From: Scatosoma sp045542595
Lineage (GTDB): Bacteria > Bacillota > Clostridia > Christensenellales > Borkfalkiaceae
Reading direction: 5' to 3'
Length of the DNA stretch: 44,221 bases
NCBI GenBank assembly: GCA_045542595.1
Contig: JAZQLI010000020.1
Location: 1 to 44,221, forward strand
Position 1 is the stretch's first letter; the number at the start of each line of letters is the position of its first letter. Positions 30,471-40,100 of this stretch are shown piece after piece. The translations under genes and the position numbers were made by a program. The notes beneath the pieces were generated by a model, which saw only the letters and a list, made by a program, of their open reading frames with translations, was not told the origin of the DNA and ran no database searches.

Positions 30471-31799
30471 TTAGTCGTTTACCGCTACTACTTCGCCGTA
30501 AAGCGAAATGCCGTTTGCTTTCGTAATTTTCAGCTTTACAAATTTACCTATCACGTTTTCGTTGCTTGAAAAATATCCCATTCTACCAAATTCATCTCTA
30601 CCTAAATAGAGTCCTTTCTTGGTATCGTAATCTTCACAAAGAATTTCTACCGTTTTACCTACGTACTTTTCCGATTTTTTTCTCGTTAAAGAGTTTACCA
30701 ATTCCACAAGGCGCATAATACGTTCTTTTTGAACGTCTTCAGGAATTTGATTAGGCATTTCCGCGGCTTTTGTGCCTTGCCGTTTCGAATACACAAAGGT
30801 AAAAGCCGAAGCAAAATCCACTTCTTTTACTAAATTTTCGGTATCAAGATAATCTTGCTCCGTTTCGCCGGGAAATCCCACGATAATATCCGTCGTTACT
30901 TCCGCTTCTGGTATTCGGGATTTCAATAAACGGATTTCTTCTAAATATTTTTCCCTTGTATAGCGACGGTTCATTTCCTTTAAGATTGCGTTTGAACCCG
31001 ATTGCACGGGCAAATGCACCAGTCGGCATATTTTAGAGTGTTTTTGCATCACGGCAACCACGTCTTCGTTGAAATCTTTAGGATGACTAGTCATAAACCG
31101 CAAACGAAAATTTCCTTCAATGGAAGCCACGTCGTTTAATAAATTTGCAAAGGTATATTCTCCCCCCAAATCTTTCCCGTAAGAGTTGACGTTTTGGCCA
31201 AGTAACGTAATTTCTTTATAGCCCTCTTTTACCAACTGCCTTACTTCTGCAAGAATATTTTCAGGTTTTCTCGAACGCTCTCTCCCCCGTACGTACGGAA
31301 CGATACAATACGAGCAAAAATTATTACAGCCGTAAATGATATTTACCCAAGCGTTAGGGTAACTCGTTCTATACGGCGTCAACGTTTCGTCTATTTCCGA
31401 TTCTTTTTCACGGATTTGTATTACCCGTTTCTTTTCGGCTTTTTTACGCTTGATAAGCGTTTCCAACTCTTCTAAATTCAACGTGCCGAACATAACGTCG
31501 ATAAACGGAAATTTTTTCTTCAAAATTTCCGTTTTGCCTTCTTCCTGCGTCATACAGCCACCCACGGTAATAATAAGAGACGGTTTTTGTTTTTTTAATT
31601 TTTTTAATGCACCTATATTGCCAAATGCGTGGTTTTCCGCGTTTTCCCTAATGCAACAGGTATTAAAAACGATAATATCCGCTTCTTCCATTACAGGCGT
31701 TTCGCGATATCCCATTCCGTACAAAACTCCGGCGATTTTTTCCGATTCGTGTACGTTCATTTGACAACCGTAAGTAACGATATGATATTTTTCTAACAT
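30471..31799 (-). CDS. miaB: tRNA-2-methylthio-N6-dimethylallyladenosine synthase
   Basis: This 442-residue radical SAM methylthiotransferase converts i6A37 to ms2i6A37. The N-terminal domain carries the second cluster cysteines in TYGCQMN, NTCCIREN and VGGCMTQ. The radical SAM motif CNNFCSYC (CX3CX2C) follows in YGCNNFCSYCIVPYVRGRE, and a C-terminal TRAM domain starts near residue 375. First gene of the miaB-mutS-mutL-miaA operon, which thus encodes both steps of this tRNA modification plus mismatch repair. The Shine-Dalgarno is weak (GAGA). Confidence 0.96.
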   Translation of the reverse strand: MLEKYHIVTYGCQMNVHESEKIAGVLYGMGYRETPVMEEADIIVFNTCCIRENAENHAFGNIGALKKLKKQKPSLIITVGGCMTQEEGKTEILKKKFPFIDVMFGTLNLEELETLIKRKKAEKKRVIQIREKESEIDETLTPYRTSYPNAWVNIIYGCNNFCSYCIVPYVRGRERSRKPENILAEVRQLVKEGYKEITLLGQNVNSYGKDLGGEYTFANLLNDVASIEGNFRLRFMTSHPKDFNEDVVAVMQKHSKICRLVHLPVQSGSNAILKEMNRRYTREKYLEEIRLLKSRIPEAEVTTDIIVGFPGETEQDYLDTENLVKEVDFASAFTFVYSKRQGTKAAEMPNQIPEDVQKERIMRLVELVNSLTRKKSEKYVGKTVEILCEDYDTKKGLYLGRDEFGRMGYFSSNENVIGKFVKLKITKANGISLYGEVVAVND

Positions 31800-31828
31800 A
31801 CGTATCTCTTGACGATATTTTTTCTTCT

Positions 31829-31857
31829 ATTATACTCTTTTTTTTCATTTTTAGCAA
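31829..31857 (-). promoter_or_regulatory. Sigma-A promoter of the miaB-mutSL-miaA operon
   Basis: Minus strand: -35 TTGCTA (31852-31857), 17-base spacer, -10 TATAAT (31829-31834), about 30 bases before the miaB ATG. Confidence 0.75.
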
Positions 31858-31943
31858 GTCTTTAAAGGGTTTTTCCGTTTCTTTTACAACGGAGTTTATC
31901 CGCTTTTGCAATAAAACGCAAAAAAACGCAAATACTGTGTGCG

Positions 31944-34172
31944 ATGAAAAAGCTGAAAAAATGTATTTGCGTTATTTTTATACTCATTTTTACCGCCGTT
32001 TGCACTGCATTCGGCTACTATTTCGTTGTTACGGGAAGCACCGTATTATTGCCTGAAAAATTAGAGCTTTCCAACCAACGTATCCACGTATACGACGGAG
32101 AAAACGTTATCGTACAAAACTTTTCCTTATCGCCTACTATGCAAACGTGTTCTATTGACGATATCCCCAAACATACGCAATACGCCTTTATTTCGACGGA
32201 AGACAAGCGTTTTTTATCCCACCACGGCTTTGATTTTGCGCGTATTGCCAAAGCCGCCGTCAAAAACGCTACCGCACACGCTTTGAAACAAGGCGCGTCT
32301 ACTATTTCGCAACAGCTTATTAAAAACACCCACTTAACGCAAGAAAAAACCTTTACGCGTAAACTGCGAGAATGGAAACTGACGCGAGCGCTTGAAAAAA
32401 GATATTCGAAAGCGGAAATTTTAGAAAAGTATCTTAACGTAATTTATTTTGGGCATAACTGTTTCGGAATTCGCGCCGCCGCAGCCTTTTATTTTAATAA
32501 AACTCCAAGCGAACTCGATTTGGCGGACTCTGCCATTTTAGCAGGGCTGATAAAATCTCCTAATAACTACTCCCCTTTTAAAAACGCGGAAAGCTGCCAA
32601 AAAAGAAAGGAGAGCGTGTTAAAGGGAATGTTGAAAAACGAATTTATTTCCTTGCAAGAATATACTATTGCTTTGCAAAAACCGTTGCCCAAAGAGCCTA
32701 ATTTGCAATTAAAAAACACGGCGTATTTACACGCCGTTTTCGACGAACTGAGCACTCTTTCCGAAACGTACGGTTTTCCTTTAAACGGTAACGTGGAAAT
32801 TTACACCTATTTGCAACAAGATTTACAATCGGAAGCGGAAAACGCGTTAAAAGAATATACGAAGTCGGATAAAAGTATACTGGTTACGTCCGTACAAACA
32901 GGCGGCGTTAAAGCATACGTATCTACCGTTGGAAACGTTCGTCGTTTACCCGGCTCGTTATTAAAGCCGTTGCTTGTATATGCGCCTTGCTTGGAAGAGA
33001 ATATACTCTCCCCTGCCACGCCGATTTTGGACGAAAAAATAAACTATGCCGGGTATTCTCCCAACAATTACGACAACAAATTTCATGGGTACGTAAGCGC
33101 CCGTGAAGCGGTAGCAAAAAGCTTAAACGTACCTGCAGTGAAGCTGTTGGAAACGCTCGGTACACAAAAAGGCGGACGTTATCTTAACAAAATGCACCTT
33201 ACCGTTGATAAGGATGATTTAACGCTTGCTTTAGCCTTGGGCGGAATGAAAAACGGCTTTACTTTACAAGAGCTTATGGGGGCATATGGCACTCTTGCCA
33301 ACGACGGTATATATGAAGGCACGGCGTTTATTTCTAAAATACTTGTCAACGGACAACAAACGTATGAAAGAAAACCGTTACGTGAAAAAATCTTTTCAAA
33401 GGAAACGGCATTTTTAATGACCGATATGTTACAAAGTGCAGTGAAAGACGGTACGGCAAAGAAATTGCGCGCATTGTCCTTTGATATTGCCGCAAAAACG
33501 GGTACGGCAGGCACGACGAACGGAAACACCGACGCGTATGCGCTTTCCTATACTACTCGAGATATCGTTGGCGTATGGCTTGGAAATGCCGACAATACTC
33601 CGATAGAAGCCACGGGCGGCGGCTTACCCTGTAACTACGCATTGCATATAAACGAATATCTACACGATAATTATCGTAAAAGCGGCGATACAATTCCAGC
33701 GTTTACTCCCCCAAAAGGCGTACAAAAAATTGCTTTAGACAAAGTAACGTATTCTAAAACGCACAACCTATGTTTAGCAGACAAAAACGCGCCTATGGAG
33801 TACCGCTTTTACGAATGGTTTAAAAAGAATGCTATACCCATACAAACCAACGACTGTTTCACTTCCCCTATTATTTCCGCGCCTACGCTGCGCGTTGCGG
33901 ACGGGAAAGTATATATCACGTTAGACAAGAGCAGCCCTGAGTTTTACCGTTATAAAATTGAAAGACGGGACGAAAAGAATAAAAGTGAAATATTATACGA
34001 CGGAGAATATGTAAACGAATTTATCGACGAAAATGCTTCCACCGAAAAAGCGTACCGATATTTTATTACTCCTATTTATCAAAACAACGTAGGAAAAACG
34101 TTAGAACTTCCTACGGTGTATATTACCGCGCCGCCCCCTAAAGGTATACCGAAAGACTGGTGGCGCAACTGA
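31944..34172 (+). CDS. Class A penicillin-binding protein (glycosyltransferase/transpeptidase)
   Basis: This 742-residue cell-wall enzyme has a cytoplasmic basic start, one transmembrane helix (about 7-30), and a GT51 glycosyltransferase domain with the catalytic Glu86 in STEDKRF and GASTISQQLIKN. The transpeptidase has SLLK (SxxK), SLN (SxN) and AAKTGTAGT (KTG). After about residue 600 there is a C-terminal extension ending in an Fn3-like beta region (LRVADGKVYITLD...) and a basic tail. It would polymerise and cross-link peptidoglycan outside the membrane. No Shine-Dalgarno was seen; the upstream 30 bases contain ACGCAAA repeats and no clear promoter. Confidence 0.93.
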   Translation: MKKLKKCICVIFILIFTAVCTAFGYYFVVTGSTVLLPEKLELSNQRIHVYDGENVIVQNFSLSPTMQTCSIDDIPKHTQYAFISTEDKRFLSHHGFDFARIAKAAVKNATAHALKQGASTISQQLIKNTHLTQEKTFTRKLREWKLTRALEKRYSKAEILEKYLNVIYFGHNCFGIRAAAAFYFNKTPSELDLADSAILAGLIKSPNNYSPFKNAESCQKRKESVLKGMLKNEFISLQEYTIALQKPLPKEPNLQLKNTAYLHAVFDELSTLSETYGFPLNGNVEIYTYLQQDLQSEAENALKEYTKSDKSILVTSVQTGGVKAYVSTVGNVRRLPGSLLKPLLVYAPCLEENILSPATPILDEKINYAGYSPNNYDNKFHGYVSAREAVAKSLNVPAVKLLETLGTQKGGRYLNKMHLTVDKDDLTLALALGGMKNGFTLQELMGAYGTLANDGIYEGTAFISKILVNGQQTYERKPLREKIFSKETAFLMTDMLQSAVKDGTAKKLRALSFDIAAKTGTAGTTNGNTDAYALSYTTRDIVGVWLGNADNTPIEATGGGLPCNYALHINEYLHDNYRKSGDTIPAFTPPKGVQKIALDKVTYSKTHNLCLADKNAPMEYRFYEWFKKNAIPIQTNDCFTSPIISAPTLRVADGKVYITLDKSSPEFYRYKIERRDEKNKSEILYDGEYVNEFIDENASTEKAYRYFITPIYQNNVGKTLELPTVYITAPPPKGIPKDWWRN

Positions 34173-34173
34173 A

Positions 34174-34198
34174 AAAGCGCGGTTTCAAACCGCGCTTT
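34174..34198. terminator. Bidirectional terminator between the PBP gene and thiI
   Basis: AAAGCGCGGTTT and AAACCGCGCTTT form a hairpin with a tight loop, ending both the plus-strand PBP gene and, with the AT-rich flank at 34199-34220, the minus-strand car-thiI operon. Confidence 0.8.
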
Positions 34199-34220
34199 CT
34201 ATTATATTTTCTATTATCTA

Positions 34221-35375
34221 TTATATTTTAATTTTTTCAATAGACGCAAACGATTGCGCTATCAAACCTTCGATATCCAACTTTGCTTCTTCCGCGGCAA
34301 TCTCTTCTAATTTGGGCCGAATTACGGGGAAGTCGGGTAAAAATACCGTACAACAATCTTCATAAGGCAAAATAGAAATATCATACGCGCCCATCTTAAG
34401 AGAACGTTCGATAATTTCGTTTTTATCAAACCCGATAAGCGGACGGAGCACGGGCAATTTTTCCACAACGGAATTCGAAGAAGTAATGCCTTCAATCGTT
34501 TGACTTGCCACCTGTCCAAGACTTTCGCCCGTTATAATACATTGATGTCCCAAACGGAGTGCGTGGCGTTCGGCGATACGATACATAAAACGGCGAAGCA
34601 AAGTAACCATAAATTGCGGTTTGCATTTTTCGTGAATGGCTTCCTGTATATGCGTAACGCTAACCGTATACAAAGTTGTTCCGCAGGTATATTCAGAAAG
34701 AACGTTGGCAAGCTCTACCACTTTCTCTTTTGCCTGCATATTGGTATACGGATAACTGTGGAAATGCAAGCAATCCACTTTCAAGCCGCGTTTTGCCATC
34801 ATATGCCCTGCAACGGGACTATCAATCCCCCCCGAAAGCAACAACAAGCCTTTCCCTGCCGTACCTACGGGCATACCGTTTGCGCCGTCGATAACACCGC
34901 CGAATACAAGTGCTTTGCCGTGTTCGCGTATGTCAACCCGAACGACGAAGTCGGGCGCGTGTACGTCCACTTTTAACGCAGGAAATGCCGATAACAGCAT
35001 ACCGCCGAGTTGACGGCTGATATCCACCGACGTAAGCGGATATTTTTTATCGCCCCTGTGCGATTCTACCTTAAACGTACCCGTCGTTTGACAAATTTGT
35101 TTTGCCGCTTCCAACAAAGACGGCAAATCAGATTGCGTTTCCAGCCCAACGCTCAACGAATGTACGCCGAATACTTTTTGCAATTTTGCAAGTAAAATTT
35201 CTAAATCTTCTTCCGCAAAACCGCGAACCAAATATCTACCGCTTTGCTTGATAAGCTCGCACTCGATATCCTTTACAGCGCGTTGTAAATTCGTTTCCAA
35301 AGCACGCTCGAAAAATCCCCTATTTTTGCCTTTTAAATAAATTTCCGCATACCGCAGAATAATTACCTTTTCCAT
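34221..35375 (-). CDS. thiI: tRNA 4-thiouridine synthase
   Basis: This 384-residue protein adenylates U8 of tRNA and inserts sulfur from a cysteine desulfurase; in some bacteria it also serves thiazole synthesis. It has an N-terminal ferredoxin-like/THUMP domain (about 1-165), then the PP-loop LLLSGGIDSPVAG and the adenylation domain with TGESLGQVASQT. There is no C-terminal rhodanese domain, as in most Firmicutes. AGGTGA precedes the ATG. It is last in the operon, 12 bases after the cysteine desulfurase that would supply its persulfide. Confidence 0.95.
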   Translation of the reverse strand: MEKVIILRYAEIYLKGKNRGFFERALETNLQRAVKDIECELIKQSGRYLVRGFAEEDLEILLAKLQKVFGVHSLSVGLETQSDLPSLLEAAKQICQTTGTFKVESHRGDKKYPLTSVDISRQLGGMLLSAFPALKVDVHAPDFVVRVDIREHGKALVFGGVIDGANGMPVGTAGKGLLLLSGGIDSPVAGHMMAKRGLKVDCLHFHSYPYTNMQAKEKVVELANVLSEYTCGTTLYTVSVTHIQEAIHEKCKPQFMVTLLRRFMYRIAERHALRLGHQCIITGESLGQVASQTIEGITSSNSVVEKLPVLRPLIGFDKNEIIERSLKMGAYDISILPYEDCCTVFLPDFPVIRPKLEEIAAEEAKLDIEGLIAQSFASIEKIKI

Positions 35376-35387
35376 ATCTTCACCTAA

Positions 35388-36518
35388 TTATTGCATACGG
35401 CGTTTTAAATCATTACCGATTTCGTTAAGTATTTCCGCCGCTTTTTCTATTTCTTCTTCCGTAGTGGCTTTAGAAAAGCTTAAACGGAGTACGCCGTCCG
35501 CCGTCTTTTCATCATAACCACAAGAGAGCACCACTTTACTATACCGCATTTTCGCATTAGACGAACAAGCCGAACCCGTACCGACGATTAGTCCTTTATC
35601 GTTTGCCATATGCAATAAAATTTCCCCGCGTAAGCCTACCGCCGAAACGCTTAAAATATAAGGCGAACCGTCTAACGGAGAAAGACGTGTATATACCTGC
35701 TTATCTAACAGCGAATACAGCTTTTCCCTATACGTTGTAAGCCTTTCAAAGTCCGATTTTAACGTTTTGAATTTTTCTTCCGCTGCGTAGGTGAATTGCA
35801 TAATTCCGAATACGTTTTCCGTACCGCTGCGTTTTCCAAATTCTTGTCCGCCACCGAATATGTAGGGCGAAACCGTCAACGACTTACGTTTAATAAGCGC
35901 GCCAACGCCCTTTAAACCGCCGATTTTATGCGCACTGACCGAATACGCGTCAATTTCTTTTGCAAGCCGAAAAGACAGTTTTCCGTACGCCTGTACGCCG
36001 TCTACGTGGAAAATGACACGTGGATTTTTCGCTTTTACGCATTTAGCAATAGAATTGACGTCGTTTATCGAACCGAGTTCGTTATTGACGTGCATTACCG
36101 AAACAAAACTCGTTTTCTCGTCGATAAGCTGTAACAGCTTTTCAACGTCTACCCGTCCGTCTTTTTGCAAGGGCGCAATACGCGTTTCAACGACACCGCG
36201 GTTCTTGAGCTCCGTAAACGCAGCGGATATCGCGGAATGTTCCCCTGCCGTAGTTACGGCATTGCCGCGTTTAGCAAACGAGAACACGGCTTGATTGTCC
36301 GCTTCCGTACCGCAGGAAGTAAAAATCAATTCAAATACGCTTTCGTCAGCGACCTTGGAAAGCAAAGCGGAGCGCGCTTTTTTAAGCTCGCCCTGCAAAG
36401 CAAAACCTTCCGTATATAAAGCGGAAGGATTATGATATTTTTCCGTTACGAATAAACGGGCTTTTTCAAACGCGTTTATATTCGGTTGCGTCGTCGCCGC
36501 ATTATCCAAATAAATCAT
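35388..36518 (-). CDS. Cysteine desulfurase (NifS/IscS family)
   Basis: This 376-residue PLP enzyme makes a protein persulfide from cysteine. It starts MIYLDNAATTQPN and has the AGEHSA His, the PLP lysine K198 in SVSAHKIGG, and the active-site cysteine in GTGSACSSN near residue 305. The frame is open to 36614, but MIYLDNAATT is the family start. It lies 2 bases after the stop of the upstream gene with no Shine-Dalgarno of its own, which points to translational coupling. It pairs with thiI, as NifZ-ThiI does in Bacillus. Confidence 0.92.
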   Translation of the reverse strand: MIYLDNAATTQPNINAFEKARLFVTEKYHNPSALYTEGFALQGELKKARSALLSKVADESVFELIFTSCGTEADNQAVFSFAKRGNAVTTAGEHSAISAAFTELKNRGVVETRIAPLQKDGRVDVEKLLQLIDEKTSFVSVMHVNNELGSINDVNSIAKCVKAKNPRVIFHVDGVQAYGKLSFRLAKEIDAYSVSAHKIGGLKGVGALIKRKSLTVSPYIFGGGQEFGKRSGTENVFGIMQFTYAAEEKFKTLKSDFERLTTYREKLYSLLDKQVYTRLSPLDGSPYILSVSAVGLRGEILLHMANDKGLIVGTGSACSSNAKMRYSKVVLSCGYDEKTADGVLRLSFSKATTEEEIEKAAEILNEIGNDLKRRMQ

Positions 36519-36520
36519 AT

Positions 36521-37135
36521 TTATTTTTGCTTTTTCTCCTGCATTACGTAATCGCTTTCCAGTACGCCGCGACGTGCAAATTTCAAAATGTTCATAAGCA
36601 ATAATTCGCGACATTCTAAAACGTATAATTCTTTACCGTTATTCCCTACGAGTATATACATAAAGAATTTCCCATTTGACGGTTCGTCGTTGGAAGTACA
36701 AACTATTTTTTTAGTATTCGGGTCGGAATACAACCGTTCAAAACCCGAATTGTCAACGTCTCCGATTTGCAGCATATCCGCGCAGTCGATACGCGTTATC
36801 AGTTTCCGTTTATTGATATTGATAACCTTGGAAATACGCAATTCGCCTGAAACGAAGCAATAATCGTAACTGACGTTTAAACGGGATTTCCATTTATACA
36901 ACACAAAAGCGGTTACGCCAAACGCGAGTGCTTGAATACCGCAAAATACCGCAAAGCCCAAAGCCGTATAATCCGCTTCGCTGGATAACGACCAAGGTAT
37001 ACTCATAATACATTGCATCAAGAAAATAACACAAATGACAACGCAAATCCAAAAAATTACGTTAATAATTTGATATTTTTTCTTTTCTTTTTCCGATTTT
37101 GAGCCAAATGCACTCTCTTCATAAAAAGCGTCCAT
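36521..37135 (-). CDS. Hypothetical protein with two transmembrane helices
   Basis: This 204-residue protein has a charged N-terminus (EKEKKKYQ), two hydrophobic helices (about 24-46 and 60-82), and a cytosolic beta-rich domain of about 110 residues that reads like a PH-like fold. From memory it resembles small Clostridia proteins annotated DUF6106; this is not verified. It sits in the car-thiI operon, 17 bases after carB-dapF and 2 bases before the cysteine desulfurase. AAGGAG lies 5 bases before the ATG. Function unknown. Confidence 0.7.
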   Translation of the reverse strand: MDAFYEESAFGSKSEKEKKKYQIINVIFWICVVICVIFLMQCIMSIPWSLSSEADYTALGFAVFCGIQALAFGVTAFVLYKWKSRLNVSYDYCFVSGELRISKVININKRKLITRIDCADMLQIGDVDNSGFERLYSDPNTKKIVCTSNDEPSNGKFFMYILVGNNGKELYVLECRELLLMNILKFARRGVLESDYVMQEKKQK

Positions 37136-37152
37136 TCGTTTCTCCTTATACT

Positions 37153-40100
37153 TTAAATTTCAAACGTACCTTCATACACCGTTTTTACGTTCCCCATCAA
37201 TTCCACTTCGCCGTTAGATTGATAACAAACGGTTAAATCGCCACCGCGGAGTTTTACAGTTACGTTGGTATCCTTTTCGCAATAGCCCTTAAGCGCTGCC
37301 GCTACTACTGCCGCACAAGCACCCGTACCGCAAGCCCACGTTTCGCCGCTTCCGCGTTCCCATACGCGCATTTTAAGCGTTGCTTTATTGACTACGCGAA
37401 CGAATTCGGTATTGATACCTTCGGGGAAGTATTCGCAATTTTCTAATTCCGCGCCGATTGCCGCAACGTTTACAGCGTCTACCTTATCGCAGAAAATAAC
37501 GCAATGAGGATTACCGACGTTGACGAGCGTTGCTTCGTATTCTACGCCGTTTACCGTTATCTTTTTGTCTACGATTTTGTCTTCTTTCCAAACGCAAGGA
37601 ATATTTCTACCCTTAAGCTTTGCCTTGCCCAAGTTTACGCTTGCCGAGTTTACTTTGCCGTTGAACGAATACACCTTTACGTCGTTAATGCCTTTCGCCG
37701 TTTCAATTTTCATATCGTTTTTACGAACGATACCCTTTTCATAGAGATATTTACCGATACAACGAATTGCGTTACCGCCCTGCGCCGCTTCTCTACCGTT
37801 TTTATTAAAGATACGCATTTTCGCGTCCGCTACGTTAGAATTTTCAATGAGCGCGATACCGTCGCCGCCGATACCGTAATGGGGCAATACGTAGTTTACG
37901 GCAATCGATTCGGGACAGGTAATTTTACCGTCGCGGTTATCGAATACGATATAATCGTTTCCGCAAGACTGCATCTTCGTGAAATTCAATTTTAATTTTT
38001 CACTGCGGAGTGCGTTGATATCCACAAGTTCGGTATTGTCTTCCGTGAAACGGCTGGCAACGATATCCGCAAGCGCGTTTGCCGTATCCAACGCCGTAAG
38101 CACCGTAATACCGAGCAATATTGCGTGGTGGTGTAAACGAATAAAGTCGTTAATAGATTCCATATCCGTTTTACCGGTATACACAAGATAGTCTATTTTC
38201 CCTTCGTCCATTAACTTAATAACGCTATCGGTAGCCGACAGTCTATCCACTTCCGTGCACTCGAAGCCAAGGTCTTTAATAACCTTTGCCGTACCCTTCG
38301 TTGCGTACATTGTACAGCCTAAATCGCCAAATTTCTTCGCGATTGTCAATACGTCGAGCTTGTCTTGATCGTTTACCGTCATATATACGCCGACGGGACG
38401 ACGTTCGGAAGGATGACACATTTTAAAGCCTGCCGAAACAAGACCTTTAAACATAGCTTCCTCTATCGTTTTACCGATACCCAAAACTTCGCCCGTCGAT
38501 TTCATTTGCGGACCGAGTTGCGAGTTTACGTCGTTAAGTTTTTCAAAACTGAATACGGGTACTTTTACCGCCACGTAAGGCGAATCGGGATACAAACCCG
38601 TACCGTAACCGAGTTTTTTAAGTTTTGCGCCTACGATAATTTTCGTGGCGAGTTCTACCATAGGTACGCCCGTAACCTTGGAAATATACGGCACGGTACG
38701 CGACGCACGGGGATTTACTTCGATAACGTGCAGTTGTCCGCGGTAGATTAAATATTGAATATTAATAAGCCCCTTCGTTTTAAGTTCTAATGCAAGCTGC
38801 GTGGAAACTTCGATAATCTTTTCAAGCATAGCGTCGTCGAGATTATACGGAGGGTATACGGCAATAGAGTCGCCCGAGTGGATACCCGTGCGTTCGATAT
38901 GTTGCATAATACCGGGAATCAAAACGTCTTTTCCATCGGAAATAGCGTCTACTTCAAGTTCTGTACCCATTAAATATTTATCGCACAAAACAGGGTTTTC
39001 AATCCCCTGCGCTAAAATGACGTCCATATATCTGCAAACGTCTTCTTCCGTAAAGGCAATAGTCATATTTTGACCGCCGATAACGTATGAAGGACGAAGC
39101 AATACGGGATATTCTAACTGTCTTGCCGCTTCCAACGCTTCTTCTTTCGTCATAACGGTTAACGCTTTCGGGCGGGGAATGGAATATTTTTCCAACAACG
39201 CTTCAAACCGTTCTCTATCTTCCGCCGCGTCTACGCTATCCGCCGAAGTACCCAAAATACGGATACCGTGCGTTGCAAAATACGAACAAAGATGAATAGC
39301 CGTTTGTCCGCCGAACGTAATGATAACGCCGTAAGGCTTTTCAATATCCAAAACGTGTTGTACGTCTTCAGGCGTAAGCGGTTCGAAATACAATCTGTCC
39401 GCGGTGTCGAAGTCGGTAGAAACCGTTTCGGGGTTGTTATTGATAATCGCCACTTCGTAGCCCAACTCTTTCAACGTCCAAACGCAATGTACGGAAGAAT
39501 AGTCGAATTCAATCCCTTGACCGATACGGATAGGACCAGAGCCGATAACTACGATACGTTTTTTCTTACTCTTTTGAACGAACGGTGCGGCTTCGTCGTG
39601 CGCGTAATCGTCCGCAGTGGAATAGAAATACGGTGTTTTTGCAGGGAATTCCGCCGCGCATGTGTCTACCATTTTATAGCCGATTTTCTTTCTATACGGT
39701 ACTTTTTGACCGCTAAACGCTTCGATATCTTTATCCAAGTAGCCAAGGCGCTTGCCTTCTTCGTACAAAGCACGCGTCAATTTTTCGTTGGCGAGTTTTT
39801 CTTCGTAAGCAATTAGATTTTTGAACTTATTCAAGAACCAACGGTCAATTTTCGTAATATTGAATACTTCGTCTACGCTAACGCCCTTTTTAAGTGCTGC
39901 ATATACCACAAAAATTCTTTCGTCCGTCTTTTCGGAAAGCTTTGCGTATAATTCTTCCTTCGTGCTATGGATAAACTTTTTATAGTTCATAGTGCTGGTG
40001 GAAATTTCCGCACCGCGCACCGCTTTCATAATTGCCATTTCAAACGACGTACCGATAGACATAACTTCGCCCGTCGCTTTCATTCTCGTGCCCAGTTCGC

